The notes under the pieces: generated by a model
What the model was told of the DNA's origin: nothing
What the model saw: only the letters and a program-made list of their open reading frames with translations
The model's database searches: none
Assembly: GCA_951813605.1 (NCBI GenBank)
Contig: OX638379.1
Location: 2,766,062-2,830,061 of the forward strand
Direction of reading: 5' to 3'
Length of the DNA stretch: 64,000 nt
Origin: an uncultured Bryobacterales bacterium
GTDB lineage: Bacteria > Acidobacteriota > Terriglobia > Bryobacterales > UBA6623
Program-made: the position numbers and the translations under genes
Part shown: piece by piece, positions 19,527 through 30,296 of the stretch
Numbering within the stretch: the stretch's first letter is position 1
Layout of the letters: the number at the start of each line of letters is the position of its first letter

Positions 19527-20618
19527 TGGCAGTGAAATTACGGATTCGAGTACCAGCTCGGCGACCAGTCGGTCCTGTCGCTGGCTTACGCAGGCGGCAG
19601 AGGCCGGCGGCTGACGTGCGCGATCTTCAACTGCGGCGACCAGATCGCCGAGAAGGACTTCACTTCGTTCCGCGAAAGGGTGTTCGAGACGGTGCCGAAT
19701 CCGTTCTTCGGAATCATCACCGATCCGACGTCGGCGCTGAGCCGGGAGCAGGTTCAACTGGGGCAGCTGCTGAAGCAGAATCCCCAGTTCACGTCCCGGG
19801 TCGCGTCGATCCCCCCGTGGCAAGGGCCCACTGGCAACGAGTTCCAGAGCAATTTCGAATCGCTTCAGGTCGGTTTCAAGAAGGCAAGCGCAGCCGGATT
19901 GACGCTTCAGGCGGCTTACACGCTGTCGAAATTCCTGACAAACGTGGACTCGTACGAAGCCGGGTTCCCAGGGCCGAACACGCCGCCGCAAAACAACGTC
20001 ACCATCGAAGGCGAGAAGTCGCTCTCCTCGGAAGACACCTCGCACCGTCTCGTGACCGGATGGCTGTACGAGCTGCCGTTCGGACGGGGACAGCGCTTCG
20101 ACGCGGGGATGCCACCCGTTGCCGACAAGATCCTGGGTGGGTGGGAGGTATCCGGCATCCTGACCCTCTCGTCGGGTCTGCCGCTCGGCGACCTCGGCGT
20201 GACACCGGACCGGAGCGGCTCGTACACCGACGCGTCCGGAGGTTTCGTAGCCCGCCTCAGGCCGGATCTTTTGAGGGAGCCCTGCCTGTCCCACAGCCGT
20301 CCCCGGGGCGAGAGGCTCCTGCGGTATATAGACGAGAACGCCTTCGGGTTCACGGAGCCGTTCAAGTTCGGCAGCGCCCCGCGGACGCTCCCGCGATGTC
20401 GAGGAGACGGCTGGAAGAACTTCGACGTCTCGATCACGAAGAACATAGTGATTAGGGAGTCCATCCGCACGGAGTTCCGCGCGGAGTTCTTCAACCTATT
20501 CAACCGGCCGCAATTAAAGCATCCCAACATGATTGTGGGGAGCGGCTCGTTCGGGCAGATTACGGCGCAGGAGAATCAACCGAGGATCATCCAGTTCGCC
20601 TTAAGGGTCCATTTCTGA
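19527..20618 (+). pseudogene. C-terminal fragment of a TonB-dependent receptor
   Basis: Homologous to the C-terminal 360 residues of the receptor at 11960-15592. FEYQLGDQSVLSLAYAGGRG matches FEYELPDQSVLSLAYGGSRG, and VPNPFFGIITDPTS, QNPQFTSRVAS and NVDSYEAGFPGPNT continue the match to the final IIQFALRVHF. At the joint, the Trp codon of the parent's WQWNFGFEY is TGA (19533-19535). The frame is otherwise open from 19536 to 20618. With no signal peptide or plug it cannot form a receptor. It starts within about 15 nt of the HsdR remnant. Confidence 0.9.
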
Positions 20619-20666
20619 GCCGCGCCTCAGCCGCCCGGTACATCAGGCAGGAGGAAACCGTCCGGG

Positions 20667-22274
20667 TCAGCGCAATGAATCGCGAATCCTGCGCGCCCGC
20701 TGTTCCACAGCAGCCGTGCTGGGGTGGCCCGGCCCGTATGCAAGGCGCAAGATCCGCAGCGCGCGCTCCGTGAATTCGAGTGCTTCCTGCCACCGGCCCT
20801 GTTCCCCGAGGATGGAGCCGATGTTTTCCGCCGCAACCGCGACGGATGGATGATCGGGTCCCAGCGACCGCTCGGCGATCGCCAGTGCCTGCCGGTTGCT
20901 GCGCAGGGCACCGTCCAAGTCGCCGCGGGAACGCAACACCGCGCCGAGGTGGCCGTAGACCGCCACCAGGCGTGGATGGTCGCTGGCATAAACACCCTTT
21001 GCCAGCTTGATGGACTGCCATGCGTGCTCGAGGGCTTGCTCCCCGCGCCCGGTCGCAAGCAGAGCCTGGCTCACATTGAAGTGTCCCCTGGCGACGTTGG
21101 GGTGACTTTCGCCAAGCACGTTTCGGTCGATCGCCAGCGCGCGACGGAAATGCTCCAGGGCTGCTTCGAAGTCCCCGCGGATTCGATGGACCTCTCCGAT
21201 GGTGGCCGCGGCGGCGGCGACACTTGGATGGTCAGGCCCGAGCGCGTCCTCCGCAATCCCGATAGCCCGCCCGCTGAATTCAAGCGCACCGTCCAGCTCG
21301 CCTTGGGCGAGCAATATCGAGCCGATGTGGATCGAGTCGCGCGCGACAGTGGCATGGTCGGGTCCGTAGAACCGCTCGTTGATCGCCAAGGCCCTACGCG
21401 AAAGCTCCAGAGCCCGGGCCAGCTCTCCCTGCTCCTTGAGGATCACAGCGATGTTGTTGAGATCGCGGGCGACGTCGGCATGGTCGGGTCCGTACAGTTC
21501 CTCGTCGATTGCCAGCGCCCGCCGCGAGTACTCCAGTGCGGTGGCGAGATCCCCGCCCGCCTGGTGCATCGCACCCGCGTTGTTGGCCGCTATGGCGACG
21601 TTGGGGTGCGCTTTCCCGTGAATGTCCTGCACCATCTCGAGGGCGTGCTCCGCAAATTGGGTCGCTTCGGCGATCTTCCCCTCTGCATGCAGGCCTCGCC
21701 CAATGTTGCTGACACCGCCCGCCAATGCCCCGATCCATTCAACATATTCGTCCACAGCTTGCGCCAGACCACCGCCCAAGTCGGCGATCGCGCCGCTCGT
21801 CTGGTCCAAGACTGTCTCGGCGAGCCGGTCCGCCTCGAGCAAGTGGTCGCGGAGTTCGGCAAGCTGACTCCCGGAGATTGCGCAGGCGTTGTATCGGCCG
21901 GCCAGGAAATCCGCGAACAAGACCCGCTGCCGGGCGGCTCCGACGAGGGAGCGAAGCTGCGTCGGTTCGATGACCTGCGACAGGTCGCTACGGCCACCGA
22001 GACGTCCTTCCAACTCAAACGCCGCTTCGGAATGCTCGCCGGCGAGTTCAGAGCGCGCCAGCACCGCCCGCGGGCCATCAGCACAATTGACCATCCTGGG
22101 TTCAGCAACGAATCCAAAGCGGTAGGCGAGCATGCCGCCAATTCCGAAGGCCAGGGCGATTGCAGCGGCCACTACGAGGTACGAGATTCTATTGCCTTGT
22201 CGCGGTTGGCCCGGTGGACGGCTAGCAGGCGCGGCATGCTTCCGGACCCGCTTGCGCCGCCGCTTCCCGCTCAT
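20667..22274 (-). CDS. Membrane-anchored kinesin-light-chain-type TPR protein
   Basis: A 535-residue protein with a basic N-terminus (MSGKRRRKRVRKHAA), one transmembrane helix at about 30-53 (ISYLVVAAAIALAFGIGGML), a linker of about 140 residues, and then at least seven TPR units of the kinesin-light-chain type. Each carries the ALAIxxxxxGPDHPxVA signature, for example RALAIDEELYGPDHADVARD and RQALAIAERSLGPDHPSVAV. The repeats probably face the periplasm or cytoplasm as a protein-binding scaffold. It starts 17 nt after the stop of the cytochrome c gene and is likely the last gene of the SoxC-like operon. No catalytic domain is visible. Confidence 0.87.
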   Translation of the reverse strand: MSGKRRRKRVRKHAAPASRPPGQPRQGNRISYLVVAAAIALAFGIGGMLAYRFGFVAEPRMVNCADGPRAVLARSELAGEHSEAAFELEGRLGGRSDLSQVIEPTQLRSLVGAARQRVLFADFLAGRYNACAISGSQLAELRDHLLEADRLAETVLDQTSGAIADLGGGLAQAVDEYVEWIGALAGGVSNIGRGLHAEGKIAEATQFAEHALEMVQDIHGKAHPNVAIAANNAGAMHQAGGDLATALEYSRRALAIDEELYGPDHADVARDLNNIAVILKEQGELARALELSRRALAINERFYGPDHATVARDSIHIGSILLAQGELDGALEFSGRAIGIAEDALGPDHPSVAAAAATIGEVHRIRGDFEAALEHFRRALAIDRNVLGESHPNVARGHFNVSQALLATGRGEQALEHAWQSIKLAKGVYASDHPRLVAVYGHLGAVLRSRGDLDGALRSNRQALAIAERSLGPDHPSVAVAAENIGSILGEQGRWQEALEFTERALRILRLAYGPGHPSTAAVEQRARRIRDSLR

Positions 22275-22291
22275 GCCTTTGATTGTCTTGG

Positions 22292-22993
22292 CTACTGGCC
22301 CTGGATTCCCGGACGGGAAGGCTCGATGACAGGGTCTAGTTCCTGCGCCGGCACGAACGAGTCCCGGTTGGGCATGATCACGTCGGCCAGGTTGTCCTCG
22401 TTCAGCTCGGCAGCCTGCTCGACGATCCCATTCAAGAAAAGCACGTAAGCAACGACAGCGTACACCTGATCCGCAGTCAACATGCCCGGTCGGTCGAAGG
22501 GCATTGCCCGATTAACGTAGTCCCAGACCGTGGTCGAGTAGGGCCAGTAGCTGCCCACGGTCTTCAGGGGCCGCGGCGAACGCAGGGTGCGGTGCCCGCC
22601 GGCGAGCGCCTCGGCATCCCCGCCTTCCCCCTGTTGCCCGTGGCACTCCGCGCATCGAATCGAGTAGATATCCGCTCCCTGCTGGACCGTTCCGCGGCCC
22701 TTGGGAAGGCCGTCCCCGTCCGGGCTGATGGAAATATCCCACGCCCTGACTTCCGTGTCGCTTGGAATCGCACCTAGGCCATACACTTGAGCCGGCGCTC
22801 CAAGTGCGGTACGCGACGGCATCCCGAGGAATGCTGTCGCAAGGACAATCAGGCACGCACCGACAGATCGGGTGAGATGAGCGCGAATCGACTTTGGCAC
22901 GCCGCACATGGCATTCACTAGTTGTCGAACATTGGGCGCTTGGGCGCGGCGCAATTGCCAGTAAACGGAGACACGCTCGCTATGCCGTTGCAT
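22292..22993 (-). CDS. Cytochrome c subunit paired with the SoxC-like molybdoprotein
   Basis: A monoheme c-type cytochrome with CAECH at residues 114-118. Its context matches SoxD/SorB-type subunits: GDGLPKGRGTVQQGADIY before the heme and VNRAMPFDRPGMLTADQVYA after it, with VIMPNRDSFVP near the end; the Met residues there are candidate axial ligands. It would take electrons from sulfite or a related substrate oxidised by the partner. The first ATG (22993) overlaps the upstream gene by 14 nt. An internal ATG at 22909 (MCGVPKSIRAHLTRSVGACL) gives a cleaner signal peptide with cleavage near ALGAPA. Confidence 0.88.
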   Translation of the reverse strand: MQRHSERVSVYWQLRRAQAPNVRQLVNAMCGVPKSIRAHLTRSVGACLIVLATAFLGMPSRTALGAPAQVYGLGAIPSDTEVRAWDISISPDGDGLPKGRGTVQQGADIYSIRCAECHGQQGEGGDAEALAGGHRTLRSPRPLKTVGSYWPYSTTVWDYVNRAMPFDRPGMLTADQVYAVVAYVLFLNGIVEQAAELNEDNLADVIMPNRDSFVPAQELDPVIEPSRPGIQGQ

Positions 22994-24284
22994 TTGACAC
23001 CCATCCGTCGGGAGCGACCTGCCAACTCTTGATGCCGTTATTATGGTACGCGGAGCTGGCGCCCCTCGCCCAGACGAGATCCGCCACTGTCGGCTGCCGG
23101 AACCCTAATTCGTCGAGTGCCCTTGATTGCAGCACGGCCCGCCCGCCGTCCCAACGCCACGGAAGCCGGAATCGGGCAAATGCCTTCGGCAGGCGCGGCT
23201 CCTGAAGCTCGGCTTCAATCCAGGTGTGCCCGGCGTCGGTGGAAACTTCTACACGCTCTATCGCACCTCGTCCAGACCATGCGAGGCCGCGGATCTCGTA
23301 ATGCCCTGGACCGGGCAGCTTATGGCGTCCGCTGGGGAAGGTAATGACCGACTTGACCTCCATCACGAAACTGAATTGTCGGGATCTGCCGTCTCTCAGC
23401 AGTTCCGTGTAACGCGAGGTCTCGTCGCGGGTCATGTGCGGCCGGTCCCAGACCTTGATCCGTCGCAGCCACTTGACACTCGTGTTGCCTTCCCAGCCCG
23501 GCAGGACCAACCGAATCGGATAGCCCTGTTCCGGCCGAAGCGCCTCGCCGTTCTGGCCGAAAGCGACGATGGCGTCATCCATCGCCTTCTCCAATGGCAC
23601 GCTTCTCTGCATCTTGCAAGCATCCGCCCCCTCCGCCAGCAACCATGACGATTCAGATTTGGTGCCGGCCTCGCTCAGCAAGACCGAAAGGGGCACGCCG
23701 GTCCATTCGCTGCAGCTCGCCAGGCCGTGACTCTGCTGCACGTCCGGAGCCGTCCGGGGGCCCCACTCGCTACCGCCGTTGCCAGCGCACTCGATGAAGC
23801 AAGCGCGCGAGACGGACGGTAGACGCTTAAGGTCCGCGACAGTGTAGACCAACGGCCTATCCACCATCCCGTGGATCAATAGCCTGTGCTCAACCGGATC
23901 GATCCCGGGCACTCCGGCATGGTGCCTCTCGAAATGCAGGGAAGACGGAGTCAGGATGCCGCTGGAGTCAGCGAGGGGCGTGCGGCTCGATGACGATTCC
24001 GGAGTCCGTGTGGTCCGCAAGTGCCGGCCCGCCGTCTCGAAAGGGGATCGGCCGCCGTATCTGGACACGGGACTCCCGAGGAGTCGCTCGGCCTTCTCGT
24101 CGGTAGCCGTGTCCCGGCAGGCAAGCAGACTGCTCCCGCCGATCAACCCGAAACCAAAGAATCTTCGTCGACTGCCGGTGCCGAGCCAACGCCAGTTTGA
24201 CCCGGTTCGCCATGCCGTGCCTGCCTGGTAGCCGAGCCTTGCAAACTGGCGAGAAAGAAATCGGACGCACTTTAGACGATGCAT
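22980..24284 (-). CDS. SoxC-like sulfite/sulfane oxidoreductase, molybdopterin subunit
   Basis: A 434-residue member of the sulfite oxidase molybdopterin family, closest in motifs to SoxC: TPSSLHFERHHAGVPGIDP, HRLLIHGMVDRPL and FIECAGNGGSEWG. Cys166 of ECAGNG is the expected molybdenum ligand. HGLASCSEWTGVPLSVLL and the C-terminal dimerisation domain (GPGHYEIRGLAWSGRGAIER) are also present. The N-terminus has a Tat-like motif (GSRRRFFGFG), consistent with export of a folded cofactor protein. It overlaps the cytochrome c gene by 14 nt, and the two likely form a periplasmic dehydrogenase. No soxAXYZB genes are in the window, so a stand-alone sulfite dehydrogenase role is more likely than thiosulfate oxidation. 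The start is uncertain. Confidence 0.9.
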   Translation of the reverse strand: MHRLKCVRFLSRQFARLGYQAGTAWRTGSNWRWLGTGSRRRFFGFGLIGGSSLLACRDTATDEKAERLLGSPVSRYGGRSPFETAGRHLRTTRTPESSSSRTPLADSSGILTPSSLHFERHHAGVPGIDPVEHRLLIHGMVDRPLVYTVADLKRLPSVSRACFIECAGNGGSEWGPRTAPDVQQSHGLASCSEWTGVPLSVLLSEAGTKSESSWLLAEGADACKMQRSVPLEKAMDDAIVAFGQNGEALRPEQGYPIRLVLPGWEGNTSVKWLRRIKVWDRPHMTRDETSRYTELLRDGRSRQFSFVMEVKSVITFPSGRHKLPGPGHYEIRGLAWSGRGAIERVEVSTDAGHTWIEAELQEPRLPKAFARFRLPWRWDGGRAVLQSRALDELGFRQPTVADLVWARGASSAYHNNGIKSWQVAPDGWVSNATA

Positions 24285-24328
24285 CAGACGGGCAAGAATC
24301 TATGGAAGGGGAACCTAGCCTGCGCCCG

Positions 24329-24334
24329 ATTATA
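24329..24334 (-). promoter_or_regulatory. Possible -10 element of the SoxC-like operon
   Basis: A perfect TATAAT lies on the minus strand about 45 nt upstream of the SoxC-like start. No good -35 hexamer sits at 16-18 nt. Bases 24335-24491 otherwise show nothing. Confidence 0.35.
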
Positions 24335-24491
24335 CCTGACCCGCCGAATACCCGCTGCCATTGACAAAGAGGCGCCAGAACTATATTTGCAATCGGCATC
24401 GAGCGTGCGCTTGACCAGGCCGCACACGAAGCCGCATCATGGCCGGCGCACCTGCGATTCGCAAGAGCAACACGTTCCCAGCAACGAAAGC

Positions 24492-26909
24492 CTACAGCGG
24501 ATTCTTCATTCGCGGATCCAATTCGGAGGCTTTCTGGTAAGCCGCCCGAGCGGCGGCGGCCCGGCCCTGCTGTTGCAGGCCCCAGCCTAAGTGGAAATGG
24601 GCGATAGCCATTTGCGGGTCCAGTTCCACGGCCCGCTGGAACTCCCGAAGAGCGCCGTCGATGTTGCCCTGCCGGGCATAGGCTACGCCGAGGTCGTCGT
24701 GGCACTTGGCAGATCGGTCGTTCAGCGCAAGCGCTTCGCGGAAGTCCTCGACAGCCCCGTCGATGTTGCCCTGCTTGGCGCGGACGAGACCCAGGCTGTA
24801 GCGAGCCTCGAAGTACTCGAACCGCAATGCCAGCGCGCGCTCCAAAGCGGTGACGGCTTCATCGAGGCGTCCCTTGCGATATAGCGCAACTCCCAAGAAT
24901 TGATGTGGCTCGGGTAGCTCGCCGGCGAGCGAGACAGCATGTTCGAATTCGGCGATGCCGCCGTCCAGATCTCCCGCATTCACCCTTGACAAGCCTCGTT
25001 CCATGTGGGAGCGCGCCCTCTCGATCGCCGTGACCCGGCTCTCAGAATCCCCGAGCCTGCCGGGGACCTGCCGAACATCGTCCTTCGCCCCTTCAGGGTC
25101 CAATGCAGCCGCGAGCAGCGTTCGAACGGCGTCCGAATCGGGAGCCAGCTCCTGCGCCATGCGGAGCTGTTCAATCGCTCTATCCACTTCCCCCAGATTC
25201 AAGAGGGCTCCTCCCAAATGGTGACGAGCGGCTGCGTCGTCGGGGCGAAGATCCAACGCCTTCTCGAAATGAGGAATCGCAGCGTTAGGGCCCTCGTGGC
25301 GGCCGAGCAACCTCCCCAGGCGCAAGTGCGCGGCCGCCGAGTCGGGATCGAGCCGAAGTGCCGTCCGCGCGTTCTCAAGAGCTTCGGCAAAGCGGTCCCG
25401 CTGGCCCAGCAGGTCCGCCAAGTCGCCGTGCGCCTCGGATGACGAGGGGCGCAAGTCGAGCGCTTGGCGAAGGGAAGATTCAGCGAGATCAAGATCCCCG
25501 TCGGCCCGTAGGGCCAGTCCCAAACTGCGATACGCCTCGAAGAAATCGGCTCGTAGCTCCACGGCGCGACGCAAGGCGTCGACAGCCTCGCCGGCTGATC
25601 CGCGCATCATGAGCGAAACGCCCAGAAAGTAATGCGCTTCTGCCCAGTCGCCAGCCGACTCGACAAGGCTGGCAAAGGTCGAGGCCGCTCCCTGAATGTC
25701 TCCCTCGGCTAGTCTCTGCCGACCAAGAGACATCTCCGTGTCCGCAGCTATGGCATCGGATTCAATCTGTGTCAACGCTTGCGCCTTTTCCTGCTCCTCC
25801 CCGGCGGCAGCGAAATCCCCGACCCGCCTCAATGCCATCGCAAGTAGCCTCCGAGGCTCCAGGAGGTCCGGATCCAGTTCGACCGAACGCTTCAGATGCG
25901 CGGCTGCTTTTCCGTACTGTCGGAGCTTGAGCGCCACACGGCCCAGGTAGTAGCGAAACGTCCCGGAGGTCGCATCCAGGTCGACAGCGCGCCGGAGGTG
26001 CGCGAAAGCCGCCTCTAAGTCCCCCGACCGCTCCATCGCCTTGCCGAGGTTTGCGTGGGCCAGTGCCGCCTCGGGCTCTGCCTCGATATACCGGCGCAGG
26101 CTGCGAATCTCATTGGCGGTGTCGTCAATGTTCCGAAATGCGATGGCGAGATTGAAATGAACGGCCGCTAGAGCGGGATCTAGATCCAACGCTCGCTGAA
26201 AGTGCTCAATCGCCTCCCGCGGGTCTCTCCTTACGATCGCCACGCCAAGGGAATTCCGAGCTTCGGCCCAGTCTGGTCGAAGCGAAACGGCTTCTCGCAG
26301 AGCAGCGATCGCTTCCTCCTGTCTCCGTACCTGGCCGAGAACCAAGCCGAGGTTCCGGTGGGCCTCGGCGAAGTCAGGGTCTTGTCGGATGGCTTCTCGG
26401 AATTGGAAGATGACCTCGCCAATGTCGCGCCCTTGCTTTCCCAGGACAAGTCCCAAGGCGTTGTGCGCCTCCGGGTAGAACTCCCCGGAGCGGGCGGCCT
26501 CACTCAGGTGTTGGACTGAGGCATCCAAGTCACCCTCCCGAAAGCGAAGGACGCCAAGCTGGTAGTGAGCTTCCGGAAAGTCCGGACGAATAGCGAGAGC
26601 CTGCAACAGGGATCGGGCCGCTTCTTGCTTTGCGCCCGCGCTCGCTAACGCCACGCCTAGCTCGTAATGCGCGGAAGGATCTTGTGGACGATCCCAAGTG
26701 CGCTGCCGAAGGGCTTCATCTTCTTCAGCCGACAGTTCTGACTGCGTGGCTGGGTCCGGGGGCGGAGACGCAATTTGCGCCGCCAGCTGCCCAGAAGGAA
26801 TCGCGACAAGAACCAAGAGCGCGGGAGCGCAGCAATTCCAAGTTCGTCGCACCTTGCTGTGGGCTCGACGACCTCCCAAACGGAGATCCAGCCGCATTAC
26901 GGATGTCAT
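24492..26909 (-). CDS. Large secreted TPR protein
   Basis: A TPR protein of about 805 residues with a signal-like segment (CCAPALLVLVAIPSGQLAAQ) and roughly 18-20 repeats in two blocks, for example AHYELGVALASAGAKQEAAR, AHRNLGLVLGQVRRQEEAIA, AHFHLGWGLQQQGRAAAARA and YARQGNIDGALREFQRAVEL. A non-TPR linker (about 24970-25080) separates the blocks. It is probably a periplasmic scaffold. The start is unclear: ATG at 26909 and ATG at 26996 are both in frame and neither has a convincing ribosome site. A decayed copy of its 5' end is at 30297-30710. Confidence 0.86.
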   Translation of the reverse strand: MTSVMRLDLRLGGRRAHSKVRRTWNCCAPALLVLVAIPSGQLAAQIASPPPDPATQSELSAEEDEALRQRTWDRPQDPSAHYELGVALASAGAKQEAARSLLQALAIRPDFPEAHYQLGVLRFREGDLDASVQHLSEAARSGEFYPEAHNALGLVLGKQGRDIGEVIFQFREAIRQDPDFAEAHRNLGLVLGQVRRQEEAIAALREAVSLRPDWAEARNSLGVAIVRRDPREAIEHFQRALDLDPALAAVHFNLAIAFRNIDDTANEIRSLRRYIEAEPEAALAHANLGKAMERSGDLEAAFAHLRRAVDLDATSGTFRYYLGRVALKLRQYGKAAAHLKRSVELDPDLLEPRRLLAMALRRVGDFAAAGEEQEKAQALTQIESDAIAADTEMSLGRQRLAEGDIQGAASTFASLVESAGDWAEAHYFLGVSLMMRGSAGEAVDALRRAVELRADFFEAYRSLGLALRADGDLDLAESSLRQALDLRPSSSEAHGDLADLLGQRDRFAEALENARTALRLDPDSAAAHLRLGRLLGRHEGPNAAIPHFEKALDLRPDDAAARHHLGGALLNLGEVDRAIEQLRMAQELAPDSDAVRTLLAAALDPEGAKDDVRQVPGRLGDSESRVTAIERARSHMERGLSRVNAGDLDGGIAEFEHAVSLAGELPEPHQFLGVALYRKGRLDEAVTALERALALRFEYFEARYSLGLVRAKQGNIDGAVEDFREALALNDRSAKCHDDLGVAYARQGNIDGALREFQRAVELDPQMAIAHFHLGWGLQQQGRAAAARAAYQKASELDPRMKNPL

Positions 26910-27081
26910 TCTACCGTCATTTTTCTTGTCCTGTCGTGCTGCTCTAGCTCTTCTTTGTACAAATGCGGGTTGCAAGCCTCGGTTCGATCGGCACACCCGT
27001 CAGCCCTAGTTGCCAGGTAGCTCGTAATCCGCTCGGTCCCAAGAACTTGATCGCCAGCGGCTGATGCGAGCGCCAGACCAT

Positions 27082-27429
27082 TCAGCTATAAAGCACTCCG
27101 GCCATGAGCAAGGCGACCAGCACCAAGCACGCGGTTCGACGACGGAAATCCGTTTTGGCTGCAAGTGCGTATGCGAGCAAGACGCAGCTTTCCAGGACTG
27201 GCAGCGGCCAGGCGTGCGCGAAACCGAGGCCGTAGACCGCCGCCGCTGCGAACAGAACCGCAAGATAGATCGTGTCCCGTTTGAAAGAAAGTGGTGGTAT
27301 CCAGGGGAGCGCTAGGATCGGCGGCCGGATTGGTCGCGCACCGGCATCCAGGCGCCGCGGAGCCGGTCCCCGCCGAGATCGCTTGCGGGGCGCGACTCTC
27401 CGAATCTCCGGGCCATTGATCTGACTCAT
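27082..27429 (-). CDS. Small membrane protein, unknown
   Basis: A 115-residue protein with a basic, proline-rich N-terminus (RRVAPRKRSRRGPAPRR) and three hydrophobic segments: IYLAVLFAAAAVYGLGFA, PLPVLESCVLLAYALA and CLVLVALLMAGVLY. I recognise no family. The ATG at 27429 (MSQINGPE) is a guess, with an in-frame ATG at 27453. It lies upstream of, and on the same strand as, the large TPR gene and might share its transcript. Confidence 0.5.
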   Translation of the reverse strand: MSQINGPEIRRVAPRKRSRRGPAPRRLDAGARPIRPPILALPWIPPLSFKRDTIYLAVLFAAAAVYGLGFAHAWPLPVLESCVLLAYALAAKTDFRRRTACLVLVALLMAGVLYS

Positions 27430-27897
27430 CGTTATGTTCGTACCGCATTGCAAGTGACGGCAGTTAAGAGGGGTTTGACACGATTCCTAATTGTTTGGAT
27501 TGGTTGGAGAACTGTCTTTTTCCTACAGTGAGGGCCATGCCGCCTGAGAAGCATGGAACAGAGAAGCCACAGCGCCTGCTCGCCTTTCATGCTTGGCCCG
27601 TCGAGGATCCGTTCCCAGCCACAGCGTTGCTCGATCCGGACCAATTCGGTGTCACCGATGCAAGCTGATGGGCACTTCGATCAGATGTCGGATCGCAATG
27701 CGTCGTCGTCCAAGGGGGCCAGCTGCAGCCGAGCTCCCCACCCACCGCCGCAGAGGCCCGAATCGTTCGATTTGCCGATCGAAGCTCGACCGCCCCGGAC
27801 CGAATGAACCTCCATAGCAACCGAGAGCGCGGAGGACACACCGCGCCGGCGCTAGGTGATTGCAAGATTCGCCTGAGACGCTAGTCTCGGACCCGCT
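27430..27897. other. Intergenic, no gene recognised
   Basis: No frame reads like a known family on either strand. It separates the TPR group from the GMC dehydrogenase operon, which ends at 27898. Confidence 0.5.
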
Positions 27898-28440
27898 TTA
27901 TTCGGAATCCGACATGTGCGCTTCGTGAGAGCACCCCGGGAATTCATCGACGGCGGTGTTGCCCTTGTAGCCGAGGTCTTCTTGGATGCCCACCTGCGAC
28001 GTGTAGTAGCCGTCTATGGTCATCCGTTTTAGGTGAGCGAAGAGCTGTTCCAGCTCGGTGCGAGGACTCTCTTCGTTGCGAGCCATCTCGGCGACGATTT
28101 TGTCCTGTTGCGCGGCGTCACAATCCGCGAAGTCGGCCTCGAATCGCTCCTTCGCTAGCTGCGAAATTGCCTCTAGGCCAGAACGCCAGCTCCGCTGTGC
28201 GTTGCTTGTCCCGTCCGCAACCATCACGTCGATGTACCTAGAGACCTTCGCGGCTCTCGCTCCGGGTGAGTGGTCATCGCTCGGGAGTATCAACTCTGTC
28301 AGCGATTCCACCAGGGCGAGCTCAGAGGTCGAGAAGAATTCCGCCTTGTAGCCACTCTGGCTGCAAGCGATCTGCACCAAGCCGTTCGAACCGGGCAAGA
28401 CGCCGGCCGCGACAAGCTTGAGAATCGTCCTGCGTTCCAT
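27898..28440 (-). CDS. Gluconate 2-dehydrogenase subunit 3 family protein
   Basis: A 180-residue small subunit that normally accompanies a GMC flavoprotein dehydrogenase. The N-terminus (MERRTILKLVAAGVLPGSNG) carries a twin-arginine-type signal, which would carry the folded flavoprotein partner across the membrane. The body shows ALVESLTELILPSDDHSPGA and the C-terminal YYTSQVGIQEDLGYKGNT, both typical of the family. It begins 7 nt after the GMC stop, with AGGGTGAG overlapping that stop as ribosome site. The two genes are one operon and probably one periplasmic complex. Confidence 0.9.
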   Translation of the reverse strand: MERRTILKLVAAGVLPGSNGLVQIACSQSGYKAEFFSTSELALVESLTELILPSDDHSPGARAAKVSRYIDVMVADGTSNAQRSWRSGLEAISQLAKERFEADFADCDAAQQDKIVAEMARNEESPRTELEQLFAHLKRMTIDGYYTSQVGIQEDLGYKGNTAVDEFPGCSHEAHMSDSE

Positions 28441-28447
28441 GTTGCGC

Positions 28448-30049
<1,602 letters not shown>

Positions 30050-30296
30050 TTGGAAGACCTCCTTGAGGCACGATTTCCTCGTGCCTGATCGTTGTACCAC
30101 GCGGATACGTGGGACAGGCATCGACATTCCGAAGGCACTCGGGCGGTGTCTGTCCAGAATTTCGAGAGACCAGAGCGAACTCGGCCGATCGGTTCATGCG
30201 CACCGCGGAATCGCGTCACAAAGAGCACGTCCGAGATAGACGTGAGCTATCGGAGTCAGCGAGCGACTAGCTAACGCCCGCAAGAGAGATCCGCGG

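Noticed and set aside
20724..22448. 574-codon plus-strand frame opposite the TPR gene
   Set aside because: No motif or signal; the antisense TPR repeats explain both its openness and its internal periodicity.
24361..24389. Plus-strand TTGACA with TATTTG 17 nt downstream
   Set aside because: No plus-strand gene follows; the adjacent genes are all on the minus strand, so it is probably chance.
24492..26909. Regular near-100-base periodicity resembling a tandem DNA repeat
   Set aside because: It is the DNA image of the protein's TPR units, not a CRISPR array or satellite; units differ too much at nucleotide level.
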